Of a DNA stretch of 64,000 nucleotides, positions 46,807-56,262 are shown piece by piece. The notes beneath the pieces were generated by a model. The model ran no database searches. It worked only from the letters and a program-made list of their open reading frames with translations, and was not told the origin of the DNA. Positions within the stretch are counted from its first letter, which is position 1, and every line of letters begins with the position of its first letter. The position numbers and the translations under genes were made by a program. The stretch is from Martelella mediterranea (GTDB taxonomy: Bacteria > Pseudomonadota > Alphaproteobacteria > Rhizobiales > Rhizobiaceae), in assembly GCA_003001975.1 (NCBI GenBank), contig PVUG01000017.1:19568-83567 (forward strand), written 5' to 3'.

Positions 46807-48327
46807 ATGGTCGAATCAGAAGCACAGGGGCGCCTTCCGGGCATAAACCCTGTCTCCGTGGTCGATATCGGGTCAAACTCGGTTCGTATCGTTATTTACG
46901 AGGGCCTGTCGCGTGCGCCGACAGTACTCTTCAACGAAAAGGTCCTCTGTGGCCTCGGGCGTGGTATTGCCGCAACCGGCAGGATGAGCGACGAGGGCGT
47001 GGAGCGGGCCTTGCGCGCGCTCAAACGTTTCAAGGCGCTTGCCGAACAGGCGCGTTCGGTCACCATGCATGTGCTGGCGACGGCAGCCGCCCGCGAGGCC
47101 GAGAACGGCCCGGCATTTATCGAAGCGGCGGAAGACATTCTCGGCATGGAAATCCGCGTGCTGACCGGCCGCGAAGAAGCGCTTTATTCCGCCTACGGCA
47201 TCATCAGCGGCTTTTACCAGCCCGATGGTATCGCCGGCGACCTTGGCGGCGGTTCGCTGGAACTCATCGACATCAAGGACAAGACCTATGGCGACGGCAT
47301 CACCCTGCCGCTCGGCGGTATCCGGCTTTCCGAACTGTCCGAAGGGTCGCTGAGCAAGGCCCGCAATTTTGCCAAGAAGCAGGTCAAGAAGGTCAGTTTT
47401 CTCGAAAAGGGCCGCGGCCGGACTTTTTATGCGGTCGGCGGCACCTGGCGTAATATCGCCCGTCTGCACATGGAAATGACCGGTTATCCGCTGACCATGA
47501 TGCAGGGCTATGAGCTGAGTTTCGAGGAGATGATGAATTTCCTCGACCGGATTGGCGAGGACGAGGACCAGAAAGACGATGCGTGGCAGGCGGTCTCCAA
47601 GAACCGCCGCATGCTGCTGCCTTTCGGCGCCATCGCCATGCGCGAGGTGCTGAGCATCATGCAGCCGAAGTCGATCTGCTTTTCCGCGCAAGGGGTGCGC
47701 GAGGGGCTGCTTTATTCACTGCTGAGCGCCGATGACCAGCAGCAGGACCCGCTTCTGGTTGCCTCAAGGCAGCTTGCGCTCCTGCGGGCGCGCTCGCCCA
47801 AACATGCGACCGAGATTGCCGCCTGGACCGGGCTGATGCTGCGCCGTTTCGGCGTCGAGGAAACCCCGGAAGAGGCGCGTTACCGTCAGGCGGCCTGTCT
47901 TCTGGCTGATATCAGCTGGCGTGCGCATCCCGATTTCCGGGGCCCTCAGTCGCTGAACGTGATCGCCCACTCGTCGGTCACCGGCATTACCCATCCCGGC
48001 CGCGCTTTTGTCGCGCTTGCAAACTATTATCGCTTCGAGGGCCTGCGCGACGATGACCATACCAATGGTCTCGGCACCATTGCCACGCCGGAACTGCTCG
48101 ACAGGGCGAAGCTGCTCGGCGGCCTGCTCCGCGTTGCCTATCTGTTTTCGGCCTCCATGCCCGGCATTGTCGGCGCGCTGGACTTCCTGCCCGGCAAGAA
48201 CGACGATGTCGACCTCGAACTGGTGGTGCCGACGCAATATGCCGATTTCATCGGCGAACGCGTCGAGGGCCGCCTGCAGCAGCTTTCCAAGCTCACCGGC
48301 AAGAATCTGGCGATTGCCACGGTCTAG
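46807..48327 (+). CDS. ppx: Exopolyphosphatase (Ppx/GppA family)
   Basis: This 506-residue protein has the actin-like fold phosphate loops VVDIGSNSVRIVIYEG and GDLGGGSLELIDI, and an HD-like helical domain in the C-terminal half (residues about 310-500). It degrades polyphosphate from the ends or hydrolyses pppGpp; the ppk neighbour favours polyphosphate. The ppk-ppx order indicates balanced synthesis and breakdown from one transcript. It converges with the channel gene, 21 bp away. Confidence 0.95.
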   Translation: MVESEAQGRLPGINPVSVVDIGSNSVRIVIYEGLSRAPTVLFNEKVLCGLGRGIAATGRMSDEGVERALRALKRFKALAEQARSVTMHVLATAAAREAENGPAFIEAAEDILGMEIRVLTGREEALYSAYGIISGFYQPDGIAGDLGGGSLELIDIKDKTYGDGITLPLGGIRLSELSEGSLSKARNFAKKQVKKVSFLEKGRGRTFYAVGGTWRNIARLHMEMTGYPLTMMQGYELSFEEMMNFLDRIGEDEDQKDDAWQAVSKNRRMLLPFGAIAMREVLSIMQPKSICFSAQGVREGLLYSLLSADDQQQDPLLVASRQLALLRARSPKHATEIAAWTGLMLRRFGVEETPEEARYRQAACLLADISWRAHPDFRGPQSLNVIAHSSVTGITHPGRAFVALANYYRFEGLRDDDHTNGLGTIATPELLDRAKLLGGLLRVAYLFSASMPGIVGALDFLPGKNDDVDLELVVPTQYADFIGERVEGRLQQLSKLTGKNLAIATV

Positions 48328-48348
48328 AGATAAGCGGCGCTCCCATTG

Positions 48349-49173
48349 TCAGGGTCGGTGGGAACCATAGCCGCTTTCTGGTTGTTGGTCCTGTTTCAGC
48401 GAAGCCACCTCCTGCCGCAGCGCCTTCAGCTCTGAAAGGATCAGCTGCATTTCCGGTTGCCTTGCCTGGCGGTTTTCCTCCAGCAGTTCCTGCTCGTGCT
48501 CCTTCTGCATGGCCGAGACGATGATACCGATGAAGAGGTTGAGCACGGTGAAGGCCGTGGAGAGGATGAACGGCACGAAGAACAGCCAGGCATTGGGATA
48601 GACATCCATGACCGGGCGGACGATGCCCATCGACCAGCTTTCCAGCGTCATGATCTGGAACAGCGAATAGATTGTCGCCCCCAGCGAACCGAACCATTCG
48701 GGAAAGGCTTCGCCGTAGAGCCGGGTGGCGATCACGGCGAAGATATAGAACACCAGCGCCATCAGCACGATAATCGAGCCCATGCCGGGCAGTGCTGCCA
48801 CAAGGCCGCCGATCACGCGCCTGAGCGAGGGGATCATCGACAACAGTCTTAGCGCACGCAGAATGCGCAGCGCGCGCAACACCTGAAGTGGACCGCTGGC
48901 CGGCAGAAGGCTGATCGCCACGATTGAAAAATCGAACAGGCTCCAGGGATCGCGGAAGAAATGCAGCCTGTGGGCATAAAGGCGCAACGCAATCTCGACG
49001 ACAAAGATGACGAGCACGATCCGGTCGAAAAACCGCAGCACCGGCCCTGCGAAACTTTGCATCACGGTTTCGGATGTTTCAAACCCCAGCGTGATCGCGT
49101 TGATGATGATGACCGTCAGGATAAAGGCCTCCCAGTTTCGGGAAGCCGTCAAAGCCAGTACCTTGTCACGCAT
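48349..49173 (-). CDS. Bacterial voltage-gated sodium channel (NavAb/NaChBac type)
   Basis: This 274-residue single-domain 6-TM channel would work as a homotetramer. S4 has four arginines at three-residue spacing (R100, R103, R106, R109 in LRALRILRALR). The pore has the sodium-selectivity filter TLESWSM at 176-182 in FQIMTLESWSMGIVRP, nearly the NavAb filter. S6 (NLFIGIIVSAMQKEHEQELLE) leads into a C-terminal coiled coil (about 225-262), typical of BacNav channels. Known members come mostly from marine or alkaliphilic bacteria and affect motility and chemotaxis. It is often annotated only as ion transporter. Confidence 0.93.
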   Translation of the reverse strand: MRDKVLALTASRNWEAFILTVIIINAITLGFETSETVMQSFAGPVLRFFDRIVLVIFVVEIALRLYAHRLHFFRDPWSLFDFSIVAISLLPASGPLQVLRALRILRALRLLSMIPSLRRVIGGLVAALPGMGSIIVLMALVFYIFAVIATRLYGEAFPEWFGSLGATIYSLFQIMTLESWSMGIVRPVMDVYPNAWLFFVPFILSTAFTVLNLFIGIIVSAMQKEHEQELLEENRQARQPEMQLILSELKALRQEVASLKQDQQPESGYGSHRP

Positions 49174-49371
49174 CTCGTCTCAATCTCCGCTTGGGTCACC
49201 TTCGGCAAACGAAATGGGGATGGTTTGCGAGAAAGCAAGAGTTGCCGGCATGGCAACATCAAAGCCGCATTGCGGCCGTCTTCACGAATCTGTGAATGTC
49301 TTTGGCGGGTGCTTTCATGGACCTTTCGGCGGTTCTCCCGCACACTGATGCCATCCTCAAAACCCGGGGGA

Positions 49372-50187
49372 ATGGCAATGCTTCGTCAATTCGCGATGCT
49401 CGTTCCTGCAATTCTGCTGCTCGTGGGCGCGGGCGCGGCTGCGCAAACGCGCCCGCCGGTCAGCCAGTGTCAGGCGATTGCGGCACGCCTGCCGGATGTG
49501 AAATTCGCAAGCTTCGTGCCCGTTGCCTATGAGGCGCCGGAGGTGACGATCACCTTCATCGGCCATTCCACCTATCTGATCGAAACGCCTGCCGGGGTCC
49601 GGATTGCGACCGACTATTCCGGTTTTCTGCTGCCCGGCGGCCCGCCGGATGTCGCCACCATGAACAAGGCCCATCAAAGCCATTTCACGCTGACGCCCGA
49701 TCCGAACATCGGCATGGTTCTGCATGGCTGGGGTGACGTGCCGGGCGAGGCGGCCGACCACGACGTGGTTGTCGGCGATACCTACATCCGAAACGTCACC
49801 ACCGATATTCGGGCCTGGGGCAGTTTCGAGGAAGACGGCAATTCGATTTTCATCTTCGAAGTGGCGGGCCTGTGCATCGGGCACCTTGGCCATTTGCATC
49901 ACGAACTGACCGATACCCATATCATGGAGATCGGCAGGCTTGATGTGGTCATGGTGCCCGTGGATGGCGGGCTGACGCTGGGGGCCGAAAGCATGGGCAA
50001 CGTGATCGAGCGGCTTTATTCCTCCATCGTGCTGCCCATGCACCGCACCGGTCCGCGTGTGAGAAGTTTCGCGGAGATGATGGGCGAGGGGTTCGAGGTG
50101 GTCTATTCCGACAGTCGCTCGCTGACGGTGTCGCTCCGGACGTTGTCGAGCCCGCCGAAGATCATTCTGCTGGAAGGCGTCTGGTAG
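49372..50187 (+). CDS. Exported MBL-fold hydrolase-like protein
   Basis: This 271-residue protein has an N-terminal signal peptide (LRQFAMLVPAILLLVGAGAAA, cleavage near residue 26) and a UlaG-like metallo-beta-lactamase fold (FIGHSTYLIETPAGVRIATD, GHLGHLHHEL, VPVDGGLTL). The canonical HXHXDH motif is replaced by NKAHQSHFT, so one metal site may be missing. The substrate is unknown. The ATG at 49372 or 49378 follows CCCGGGGG; the long upstream extension is a shadow. Confidence 0.85.
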   Translation: MAMLRQFAMLVPAILLLVGAGAAAQTRPPVSQCQAIAARLPDVKFASFVPVAYEAPEVTITFIGHSTYLIETPAGVRIATDYSGFLLPGGPPDVATMNKAHQSHFTLTPDPNIGMVLHGWGDVPGEAADHDVVVGDTYIRNVTTDIRAWGSFEEDGNSIFIFEVAGLCIGHLGHLHHELTDTHIMEIGRLDVVMVPVDGGLTLGAESMGNVIERLYSSIVLPMHRTGPRVRSFAEMMGEGFEVVYSDSRSLTVSLRTLSSPPKIILLEGVW

Positions 50188-50310
50188 GATTTGTCCGGCT
50201 CTCCCTGCGGTCTGTCGATCGCTCACGCTCTTGGGCTTGAACAGAAAGCCTCACGCCCTTATAAGGCGCCCATTCTATCCTTTGAACGATAAAGAGACAG
50301 GGCGGAGCTC

Positions 50311-51060
50311 ATGGCGGGCCATTCACAGTTCAAAAACATCATGCATCGCAAGGGCCGGCAGGATGCGGTGCGTTCGAAAATGTTCTCCAAGCTGGCGCGC
50401 GAAATCACCGTCGCTGCCAAGATGGGCGCGCCCGATCCCGACATGAACCCGCGTCTCAGGCTGGCGATCCAGAACGCCAAGGCGCAGTCGATGCCGAAGG
50501 ACAATATCGAGCGCGCCATCAAGAAGGCCGCCGGCGGCGATGCCGAGAACTATGACGAGGTTCGCTACGAAGGTTACGGCCCCGGCGGCGTTGCCGTTAT
50601 TGTCGAGGCGCTCTCAGATAACCGCAATCGCACAGCCTCCAACGTCCGCTCGATCTTCACCAAGGCCGGTGGCGCGCTTGGCGAAACCGGCTCGGTCGCC
50701 TTCTCCTTCGATCACGTCGGCGAAATCGTCTACAAGCCGGAAGCCGGTGATGCGGACACCATCATGGAAGCCGCAATCGAAGCCGGTGCCGACGACGTCG
50801 TTTCCGACGACGAGGACGGCCACACGATCTACTGCGCCTTTGAGGACATCAACGAGGTTTCCTCCGCTCTGGAAAAGGCGCTCGGCGAAGCCGACAGCGT
50901 CAAGGCCATCTGGAAGCCGCAGAACACCATCCCCGTCGACGAAGACCGCGCAACGTCACTGATGCGCCTCATCGAAAACCTCGAAGACGATGACGACGTG
51001 CAGAACGTCTACTCGAACTTCGAAGTCGATGACGAGGTCATGGCCAAGCTTTCGGCCTGA
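50311..51060 (+). CDS. yebC: YebC/PmpR family protein
   Basis: This 249-residue protein has the typical start [43 protein letters not shown] and the TACO1-like three-domain layout. It was long seen as a transcription regulator (PmpR), and the family also relieves ribosome stalling at proline-rich stretches. In related genomes it usually lies by ruvC, ruvA and ruvB; here a DUF1963 gene follows instead. Confidence 0.96.
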   Translation: MAGHSQFKNIMHRKGRQDAVRSKMFSKLAREITVAAKMGAPDPDMNPRLRLAIQNAKAQSMPKDNIERAIKKAAGGDAENYDEVRYEGYGPGGVAVIVEALSDNRNRTASNVRSIFTKAGGALGETGSVAFSFDHVGEIVYKPEAGDADTIMEAAIEAGADDVVSDDEDGHTIYCAFEDINEVSSALEKALGEADSVKAIWKPQNTIPVDEDRATSLMRLIENLEDDDDVQNVYSNFEVDDEVMAKLSA

Positions 51061-51086
51061 GTTCCGTCACGCAGGTGTGAGGGGCG

Positions 51087-52208
51087 ATGGCCGGGCTGAC
51101 GCGCAGATCGTTTCTGGCGGCCGGCTTTTCGGCCATGGCCGCCGGGTCTGTTCGGGCTGACGTGCCGGGTCCGCCGGGGCCATATTATCCCACGCTTGCC
51201 GCTCTCAAGGATTCGCTTGCCGATTACGGCGTTGGCTGGTTCGACCGCCGCGCGCTGGCCAAGCTGGCGCGCCCGACGACGATGTTCACGTCGAAGGCGT
51301 TGCCCGACAGTGCCATTGCCATCGGAAAAACCAAGATCGGCGGCGCGCCCGATGTGCCGCCGCAGTTCGACTGGCCGATGCGCGACGTATCCTCGGCTGG
51401 GCTGGGCGAGGTGAAAATCCTCAAGAAACTGGCGCAGGAGCATCCGGAATATCGTCTTGATGACGAGATTGCCCGAAAGCAGGCGCTGGCAAGCCGGCCC
51501 GCGCCGCTTGCCTTCCTGATGCAGATCGATCTGGCCGAGGCAGCAAAAGCGGGGCCGATGGACCCGGATATTCCCCAAAACGGCCGACTTCTCCTCTTTT
51601 TCGATTTCGTGTTCCTGCCTTGGTTCGGCGAACAACAGGACGAAAAATCCTTCCGCCTCATCTATCTCGAAGACGGTGTTGGCCCGCTTCAACGCCAGCC
51701 GACGCCGGACCTTGGCCTGTCGCTTTGGGGTGAGACGCCGACCGGGGACGCGCCGCAAACCGATGCGGAACGGCTTCAGGCCCAGCAACTCCCGCCCGCC
51801 CGCCTGACCCCTGTTTTTTCCTATACGCTTCCCGGTGGCGGCACCTATCCGATGATGACGCGCTGGCCATGGCCAGACGTCGCCCCGCATCAGGCCTGGC
51901 TTGATGCCCAGACCGCTTTGGCAGAGGCCGGGAGCCAGCTTTTCGGCTGGCCCGAATACGTCCAGTCCGATCCCGGCATCGACCTCGGGGCGGACGACGC
52001 CCATGTGAACCTGCCGCACAATAGCCTGTTCATCCCGACGATCCGCGCAATGCCGGGTCCGATCACGAACTGGATACCGCTGGTGTCCGTCCTCGGTTAT
52101 GACAGCGACTTTATCGATTTCAACGGCGGTTACTACGTGATGATCCGCCGCACCGATTTGCGCCGGCGCGACTTCTCCAAAGCCGTGATTGTCTACCAGA
52201 CCGATTAG
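51087..52208 (+). CDS. DUF1963 (YwqG-like) exported protein
   Basis: This 373-residue protein has a twin-arginine signal (LTRRSFLAAGFSAMAAG, cleavage near residue 24) and a DUF1963 domain (GGAPDVPPQFDWP, PLAFLMQIDLAEA, LLLFFDF, then LFGWPEYVQSDPG). YwqG-like proteins are widespread and uncharacterised. The Tat signal suggests a folded periplasmic protein, which is less common in the family. It lies 26 bp after yebC and may share its transcript. Confidence 0.82.
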   Translation: MAGLTRRSFLAAGFSAMAAGSVRADVPGPPGPYYPTLAALKDSLADYGVGWFDRRALAKLARPTTMFTSKALPDSAIAIGKTKIGGAPDVPPQFDWPMRDVSSAGLGEVKILKKLAQEHPEYRLDDEIARKQALASRPAPLAFLMQIDLAEAAKAGPMDPDIPQNGRLLLFFDFVFLPWFGEQQDEKSFRLIYLEDGVGPLQRQPTPDLGLSLWGETPTGDAPQTDAERLQAQQLPPARLTPVFSYTLPGGGTYPMMTRWPWPDVAPHQAWLDAQTALAEAGSQLFGWPEYVQSDPGIDLGADDAHVNLPHNSLFIPTIRAMPGPITNWIPLVSVLGYDSDFIDFNGGYYVMIRRTDLRRRDFSKAVIVYQTD

Positions 52209-52344
52209 CGTCCTGATCGGCCGGTTTGTGCCGGGGCGCGGGACTGGGCCGCGCCATGTTTACAAGCCGATGATTGTGCGTATTGCAACAATTGGCATCT
52301 TCTGATTGTGTATCGCCCATTACTGGTTGTTATGGTGCGGGGAA

Positions 52345-53154
52345 ATGCCTTCTTTTGCCAAAAGATATGGCTGGGTTCTCTTCGTTGTTCTGTCCGCAGC
52401 CACGGCCATGGCCGATGATGCCGACAGCCAGGCGAAGCTGGCCAAGCAGCTTTCAAATCCGGTGGCACCGCTGGCCGTGCTGCCGTTCCAGTTCAACTAT
52501 GACCGCGGCTATGGCCCCGAAAAGGGCGACCAGTTGCAGCTCAATATTCAGCCGATCATCCCCTTGAACCTGAATGCAGACTGGAATCTGATCAGCCGCA
52601 CCATCGTTCCAATCGAGCAGCAGAGCGACATTGCCGGCCCTTCCGGTGACCAGTTCGGCCTCGGCGATACGCTGCTGTCGCTGTTTTTCTCGCCTGTCGA
52701 CAGCGGCGTGGACGGGCTGATCTGGGGCGCGGGACCGATTTTCCTGTTGCCCACGGCAACCGACGACCTGCTCGGAACCGAAAAATGGGGCGCGGGGCCG
52801 ACCGGCGTCATCGCTTTCGAACACGGGCCATGGACGACCGGCCTTCTTGCCAACCACGTCTGGTCCTATGCCGGCGCGGATGACAGAAGCCGCATCTCGA
52901 CGACGATGACCCAGCCCTTCATCTCCTACAACACCAGATCGGCATGGACCTTCTCTCTGACCAGCGAGGCGGAATATGACTGGGTGGGCGAGGACTGGAT
53001 CGTGCCGCTCGACTTTACGGTCGGCAAGCTGGTGATGGCGGGCAAACAACCGATCAGCCTGACGCTTGGCGCGCGCTACTGGGCAACCGCGCCCGCCAAC
53101 GGCCCGGAAGGCTGGGGGCTGCGGGCCGTGGTGAGCTTCGTGTTCCCGAAATAG
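52345..53154 (+). CDS. Putative outer-membrane beta-barrel transporter
   Basis: This 269-residue protein has a signal peptide (YGWVLFVVLSAATAMA, cleavage before DDAD) and alternating amphipathic strands rich in Trp, Gly and aromatic residues (WNLISRTIVPIEQQS, GLIWGAGPIFLLPTATDD, SLTLGARYWATAP). It resembles the family related to outer-membrane proteins of phenol-degradation clusters (MetA-like) annotated as transporter. The C-terminus is VVSFVFPK. ATG 52345 follows GCGGGGAA; an upstream start at 52306 is possible. No catabolic genes are nearby. Confidence 0.7.
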   Translation: MPSFAKRYGWVLFVVLSAATAMADDADSQAKLAKQLSNPVAPLAVLPFQFNYDRGYGPEKGDQLQLNIQPIIPLNLNADWNLISRTIVPIEQQSDIAGPSGDQFGLGDTLLSLFFSPVDSGVDGLIWGAGPIFLLPTATDDLLGTEKWGAGPTGVIAFEHGPWTTGLLANHVWSYAGADDRSRISTTMTQPFISYNTRSAWTFSLTSEAEYDWVGEDWIVPLDFTVGKLVMAGKQPISLTLGARYWATAPANGPEGWGLRAVVSFVFPK

Positions 53155-53161
53155 CGCGTGG

Positions 53162-54163
53162 CTACGCCGCTTCTTTCAGCTCATTGCGCAAGGCACCGAA
53201 CATCGCCACCGATTTCAGCCGCGCCTCGACCGAATGGACGGGCACGGAGATGATCACTTCGTCGGCCTTGGTGTCGGCGATGAAGCCTTCCATCTTGGCC
53301 CTTGCCTTTTCCGGTCCGCCGACGACGGCGAACTGGAACGTATGCTCGATCGACATCTTTTCCATCTCGGTCCAGTGGCCATCCATGCTCTCGACCGGAC
53401 GCGGGGTCTTGCCGCGGGCGTTGCGGCGCAGCGCCACGAAGCTTTGAAGCGCCGAGGTGAAGTGATAGTCCGCCTCGTCATCGGTATCGGCGATCGCGCC
53501 CATCACGCCGACGATCACATAGGGTTTTTCGAGCTGGGCGGAGGGTTTGAAATTGCTGCGGTAGATGTGGAGCGCCTCGAACAGCATGTCGGGGGCAAAA
53601 TGCGAGGCGAAGGCATAAGGCAGGCCAAGGGCGGCGGCCAGATGCGCGCTGTAGGTGGACGAGCCGAGAATATAGAGCGGCACCTTTGCGCCCGCACCGG
53701 GATTGGCGATCAGCCGTTGGCCCTCTTCCGGGTCGTCCATCAGCTTCTGCAGTTCGACAATATCATTGGGGAAGGTTTGTGCCCCGGCCTCCAGATTGCG
53801 GCGCAGCGCCCGGGCGGTGTTCATGTCGGTGCCGGGCGCGCGGCCAAGGCCAAGGTCGATACGGCCGGGATAAAGTGCTTCCAGCGTGCCGAACTGTTCA
53901 GCGATCACCAGCGGCGAATGATTGGGCAGCATGATGCCGCCGGAGCCGACGCGAAGCGTTTCCGTCGCCCGCGCCGCTTCCGAGATCACCAGAGATGTTG
54001 CGGCACTGGCGATGCCGGTCATGCCGTGATGTTCGGCCAGCCAGAAACGGGTAAAGCCTGAAGCCTCCGCCTGTTTCGCCATCTGCCGTGTGGCGTCGAG
54101 CGCTTCTGAAACTGTGCCGCCTTCAACGACGGGGCAAAGGTCGAGAATGGAAAATGCAGTCAT
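53162..54163 (-). CDS. LLM-class flavin-dependent oxidoreductase
   Basis: This 333-residue luciferase-like monooxygenase has [53 protein letters not shown] and [10 protein letters not shown]. It should use reduced flavin as a co-substrate; the organic substrate is unknown. ATG 54163 follows AGGA; the extension to 54202 is less likely. It converges with the outer-membrane gene, 7 bp apart, and lies downstream of the LysR gene on the same strand. Confidence 0.92.
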   Translation of the reverse strand: MTAFSILDLCPVVEGGTVSEALDATRQMAKQAEASGFTRFWLAEHHGMTGIASAATSLVISEAARATETLRVGSGGIMLPNHSPLVIAEQFGTLEALYPGRIDLGLGRAPGTDMNTARALRRNLEAGAQTFPNDIVELQKLMDDPEEGQRLIANPGAGAKVPLYILGSSTYSAHLAAALGLPYAFASHFAPDMLFEALHIYRSNFKPSAQLEKPYVIVGVMGAIADTDDEADYHFTSALQSFVALRRNARGKTPRPVESMDGHWTEMEKMSIEHTFQFAVVGGPEKARAKMEGFIADTKADEVIISVPVHSVEARLKSVAMFGALRNELKEAA

Positions 54164-54235
54164 CGGGAAATCCTGATCCGGAAAGTGAGGTTTGAACCAC
54201 ACTTAGGAGTTAATCACCTGATTTGCAAAGCGGTG

Positions 54236-55180
54236 TCACGCCGAATTCGGCTTTTCGTCAGTCCCGCGTGCGCGGCGGTCTTCGGCAACGAGATCGATAA
54301 ATGCGCGCAGCGGGCGCGGCGTCAGCCGGCTCGAATAGTAGAGAAAGGGGCCGTCGAATTCCGGCCACCAGTCGGGAAGAAGCGGAACCAAGGCGCCGCT
54401 TGCAAAATGAGGTTCAAGCCAGTTGCCGAATGCAAAGACAAGTCCATGTCCGGCAATCGCGAGATCGATGGCGGCCTGCCAGGCCGAAGTGCCGATGGCA
54501 ATGCTGGCTGCCGGATCGACCCTGACGACCTCTTCTCCTCTTTCGAATTCCCATTCGGCCAGCGCGCCGCTGGCAAAGCGGGTGCGGATGCAGGCGTGAT
54601 CAAGCACGTCGCGGGGATGCTCGGGGGCGGGGTGCATTTTCAGATAGGCGGGAGACGCGGCAAGCGCGCCCCATTGTCGACGTGGCCCGATCGGTACGGC
54701 AATCATGTCCTGTGCCAGATGCTCGCCATAACGGATGCCGGCGTCGAAACCGGCGGCGAGTGTGTCCGTCAGCCGGTCATCGACGATAATTTCAAGGCGG
54801 ACATCCGGGTGGCGTTTCAGAAAACGATCGATCAGCGGCGGCAGGATATCGCTCATCACCGCGCCCGGAACATTCAGCTTGAGCGCGCCGCGAACGGAGC
54901 CGGACGAACTCGCCGCGTCGGCCAGCGCCGAGCGTGCCTCGCTCATGACCGGCTCAAGTCGTTCGGCAAGCGCACGTCCGGCTTCCGTGAGGGCCACATT
55001 TCGGGTGGTACGGATCAGAAGCGGGACGCCGAGGCTAGACTCAAGCCGCGAGATCGTTTCGCTGACGGTGGAGGGCGCGACCCCCAGCCAGCGCGCGGCC
55101 GTGCGGAAGCCGCCGCCGCGGCTGACCGCCAGAAAGACCGAAAGGCCGTCGAGAGCAGGCAAATGAGGATTGTTCGACAT
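54236..55180 (-). CDS. LysR-family transcriptional regulator
   Basis: This 314-residue regulator has an N-terminal winged helix (GLSVFLAVSRGGGFRTAARW, then STVSETISRLESSLGVPLL, TEAGRAL) and a two-lobed effector domain. ATG 55180 (MSNNPHLPAL) is chosen over the start at 55216. It is divergent from the aldo-keto reductase gene across 87 bp, so it probably regulates that gene in the usual LysR fashion; the inducer is unknown. Confidence 0.93.
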   Translation of the reverse strand: MSNNPHLPALDGLSVFLAVSRGGGFRTAARWLGVAPSTVSETISRLESSLGVPLLIRTTRNVALTEAGRALAERLEPVMSEARSALADAASSSGSVRGALKLNVPGAVMSDILPPLIDRFLKRHPDVRLEIIVDDRLTDTLAAGFDAGIRYGEHLAQDMIAVPIGPRRQWGALAASPAYLKMHPAPEHPRDVLDHACIRTRFASGALAEWEFERGEEVVRVDPAASIAIGTSAWQAAIDLAIAGHGLVFAFGNWLEPHFASGALVPLLPDWWPEFDGPFLYYSSRLTPRPLRAFIDLVAEDRRARGTDEKPNSA

Positions 55181-55267
55181 GGCGATCAACCTATTCGGAA
55201 TTGTCCGGATTATCAAATCAAAATGGACGTCCTAAATCGGTCGGGAAAACAACGAAAGGAAACCATT

Positions 55268-56149
55268 ATGACCTTACCAGCAAGCGCCGCCGGCCGTTTC
55301 ACCTTTCCCGGCACGGAAATCTCCGTCAATCGCATGGGCTATGGCGCCATGCAGCTTGCAGGCCCGCATGTCTTCGGCGAGCCGAAGGATCCGGATGAAG
55401 CCCGGGCCGTGCTGCGTGAAGCACTTGATCTCGGGATCGACCATATCGATACCAGCGATTTCTATGGGCCCTATGTCACCAACAGGCTGATTGCCGAAAC
55501 GCTTCATCCCTATCCGGAAAACCTCACGCTCGTCACCAAGGTTGGCGGCTGGCGGGATGATCGGGGAGGCTGGAACATGGATCACAGCCCGGCATTCCTC
55601 CGCAAATCCGTCGAAGACAATCTGGAGCGCCTGAAGCTTGATCAGGTCGCAATCGTCAATCTGCGCATGGGCAGTGCTACCGGCTTTAGTGAGGACAGCG
55701 CCCTTGCCGAACCGATGCGCGAGATGCGCAGGATGCAGGAGGAGGGGCTGATCGCCCATATCGGTCTTTCGACCGTGACGGAATCGCAGATCAGGATTGC
55801 CCGGGATATCGCGCCGGTCGTCTGCGTGCAGAACCTTTACAACCTCGTTCACCGCGATGACGATGCAATGATCGACAGTCTTGCCGAGCAGGGGATCGCA
55901 TATGTGCCGTATTTCCCGCTCGGCGGCTTTTCGCCGCTTCAATCGGATGAGCTGGCGAATGTTGCAAACGAACTCGGCACATCGCCGCAAAGCGTGGCGC
56001 TTGCCTGGTTGCTCGCCCGCAGTCCCAACATTCTTGTCATTCCGGGAACCGCGTCACGCACCCATCTGCGGGAAAACATCGCTGCCGCCAGCCTGAAGCT
56101 TGATGCGGACCATCTGCGTCGCCTCAACGGGATTGCATCGATCAGCTGA
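55268..56149 (+). CDS. Aldo-keto reductase
   Basis: This 293-residue NADPH-dependent oxidoreductase has NRMGYGAMQLAG, the catalytic DTSDFYGP (Asp and Tyr), LVTKVGGW with the catalytic Lys, and the cofactor end VIPGTASRTHLREN. The catalytic His position reads as NLRMGSA, a substitution seen in several bacterial members. ATG 55268 follows GAAAGGAAACC; the very long upstream extension of the frame overlaps LysR on the other strand and is false. Confidence 0.93.
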   Translation: MTLPASAAGRFTFPGTEISVNRMGYGAMQLAGPHVFGEPKDPDEARAVLREALDLGIDHIDTSDFYGPYVTNRLIAETLHPYPENLTLVTKVGGWRDDRGGWNMDHSPAFLRKSVEDNLERLKLDQVAIVNLRMGSATGFSEDSALAEPMREMRRMQEEGLIAHIGLSTVTESQIRIARDIAPVVCVQNLYNLVHRDDDAMIDSLAEQGIAYVPYFPLGGFSPLQSDELANVANELGTSPQSVALAWLLARSPNILVIPGTASRTHLRENIAAASLKLDADHLRRLNGIASIS

Positions 56150-56173
56150 GTGCCCTTCCTCGCTGAAACATGA

Positions 56174-56204
56174 AAGGCCCGCCGAACGGATCGGCGGGCC
56201 TTTT
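56174..56204. terminator. Bidirectional terminator between aldo-keto reductase and gap
   Basis: Perfect 12-bp arms (AAGGCCCGCCGA and TCGGCGGGCCTT) with loop ACGGA are followed by TTTTC rightward and TTTC leftward, between two convergent genes. Confidence 0.9.
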
Positions 56205-56262
56205 CGATTTCGGCTCTATGCCCGCTGCAATGCTGCAACAGGCTGCACAAAGCCTTGGTTGC

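Noticed and set aside
48961..49371. A 137-residue extension of the exported MBL-fold protein
   Set aside because: It overlaps the channel gene on the other strand and would bury the signal peptide.
54185..55267. A long N-terminal extension of the aldo-keto reductase
   Set aside because: It runs antisense through the LysR gene; the real start at 55268 has a ribosome site and the family N-terminus.
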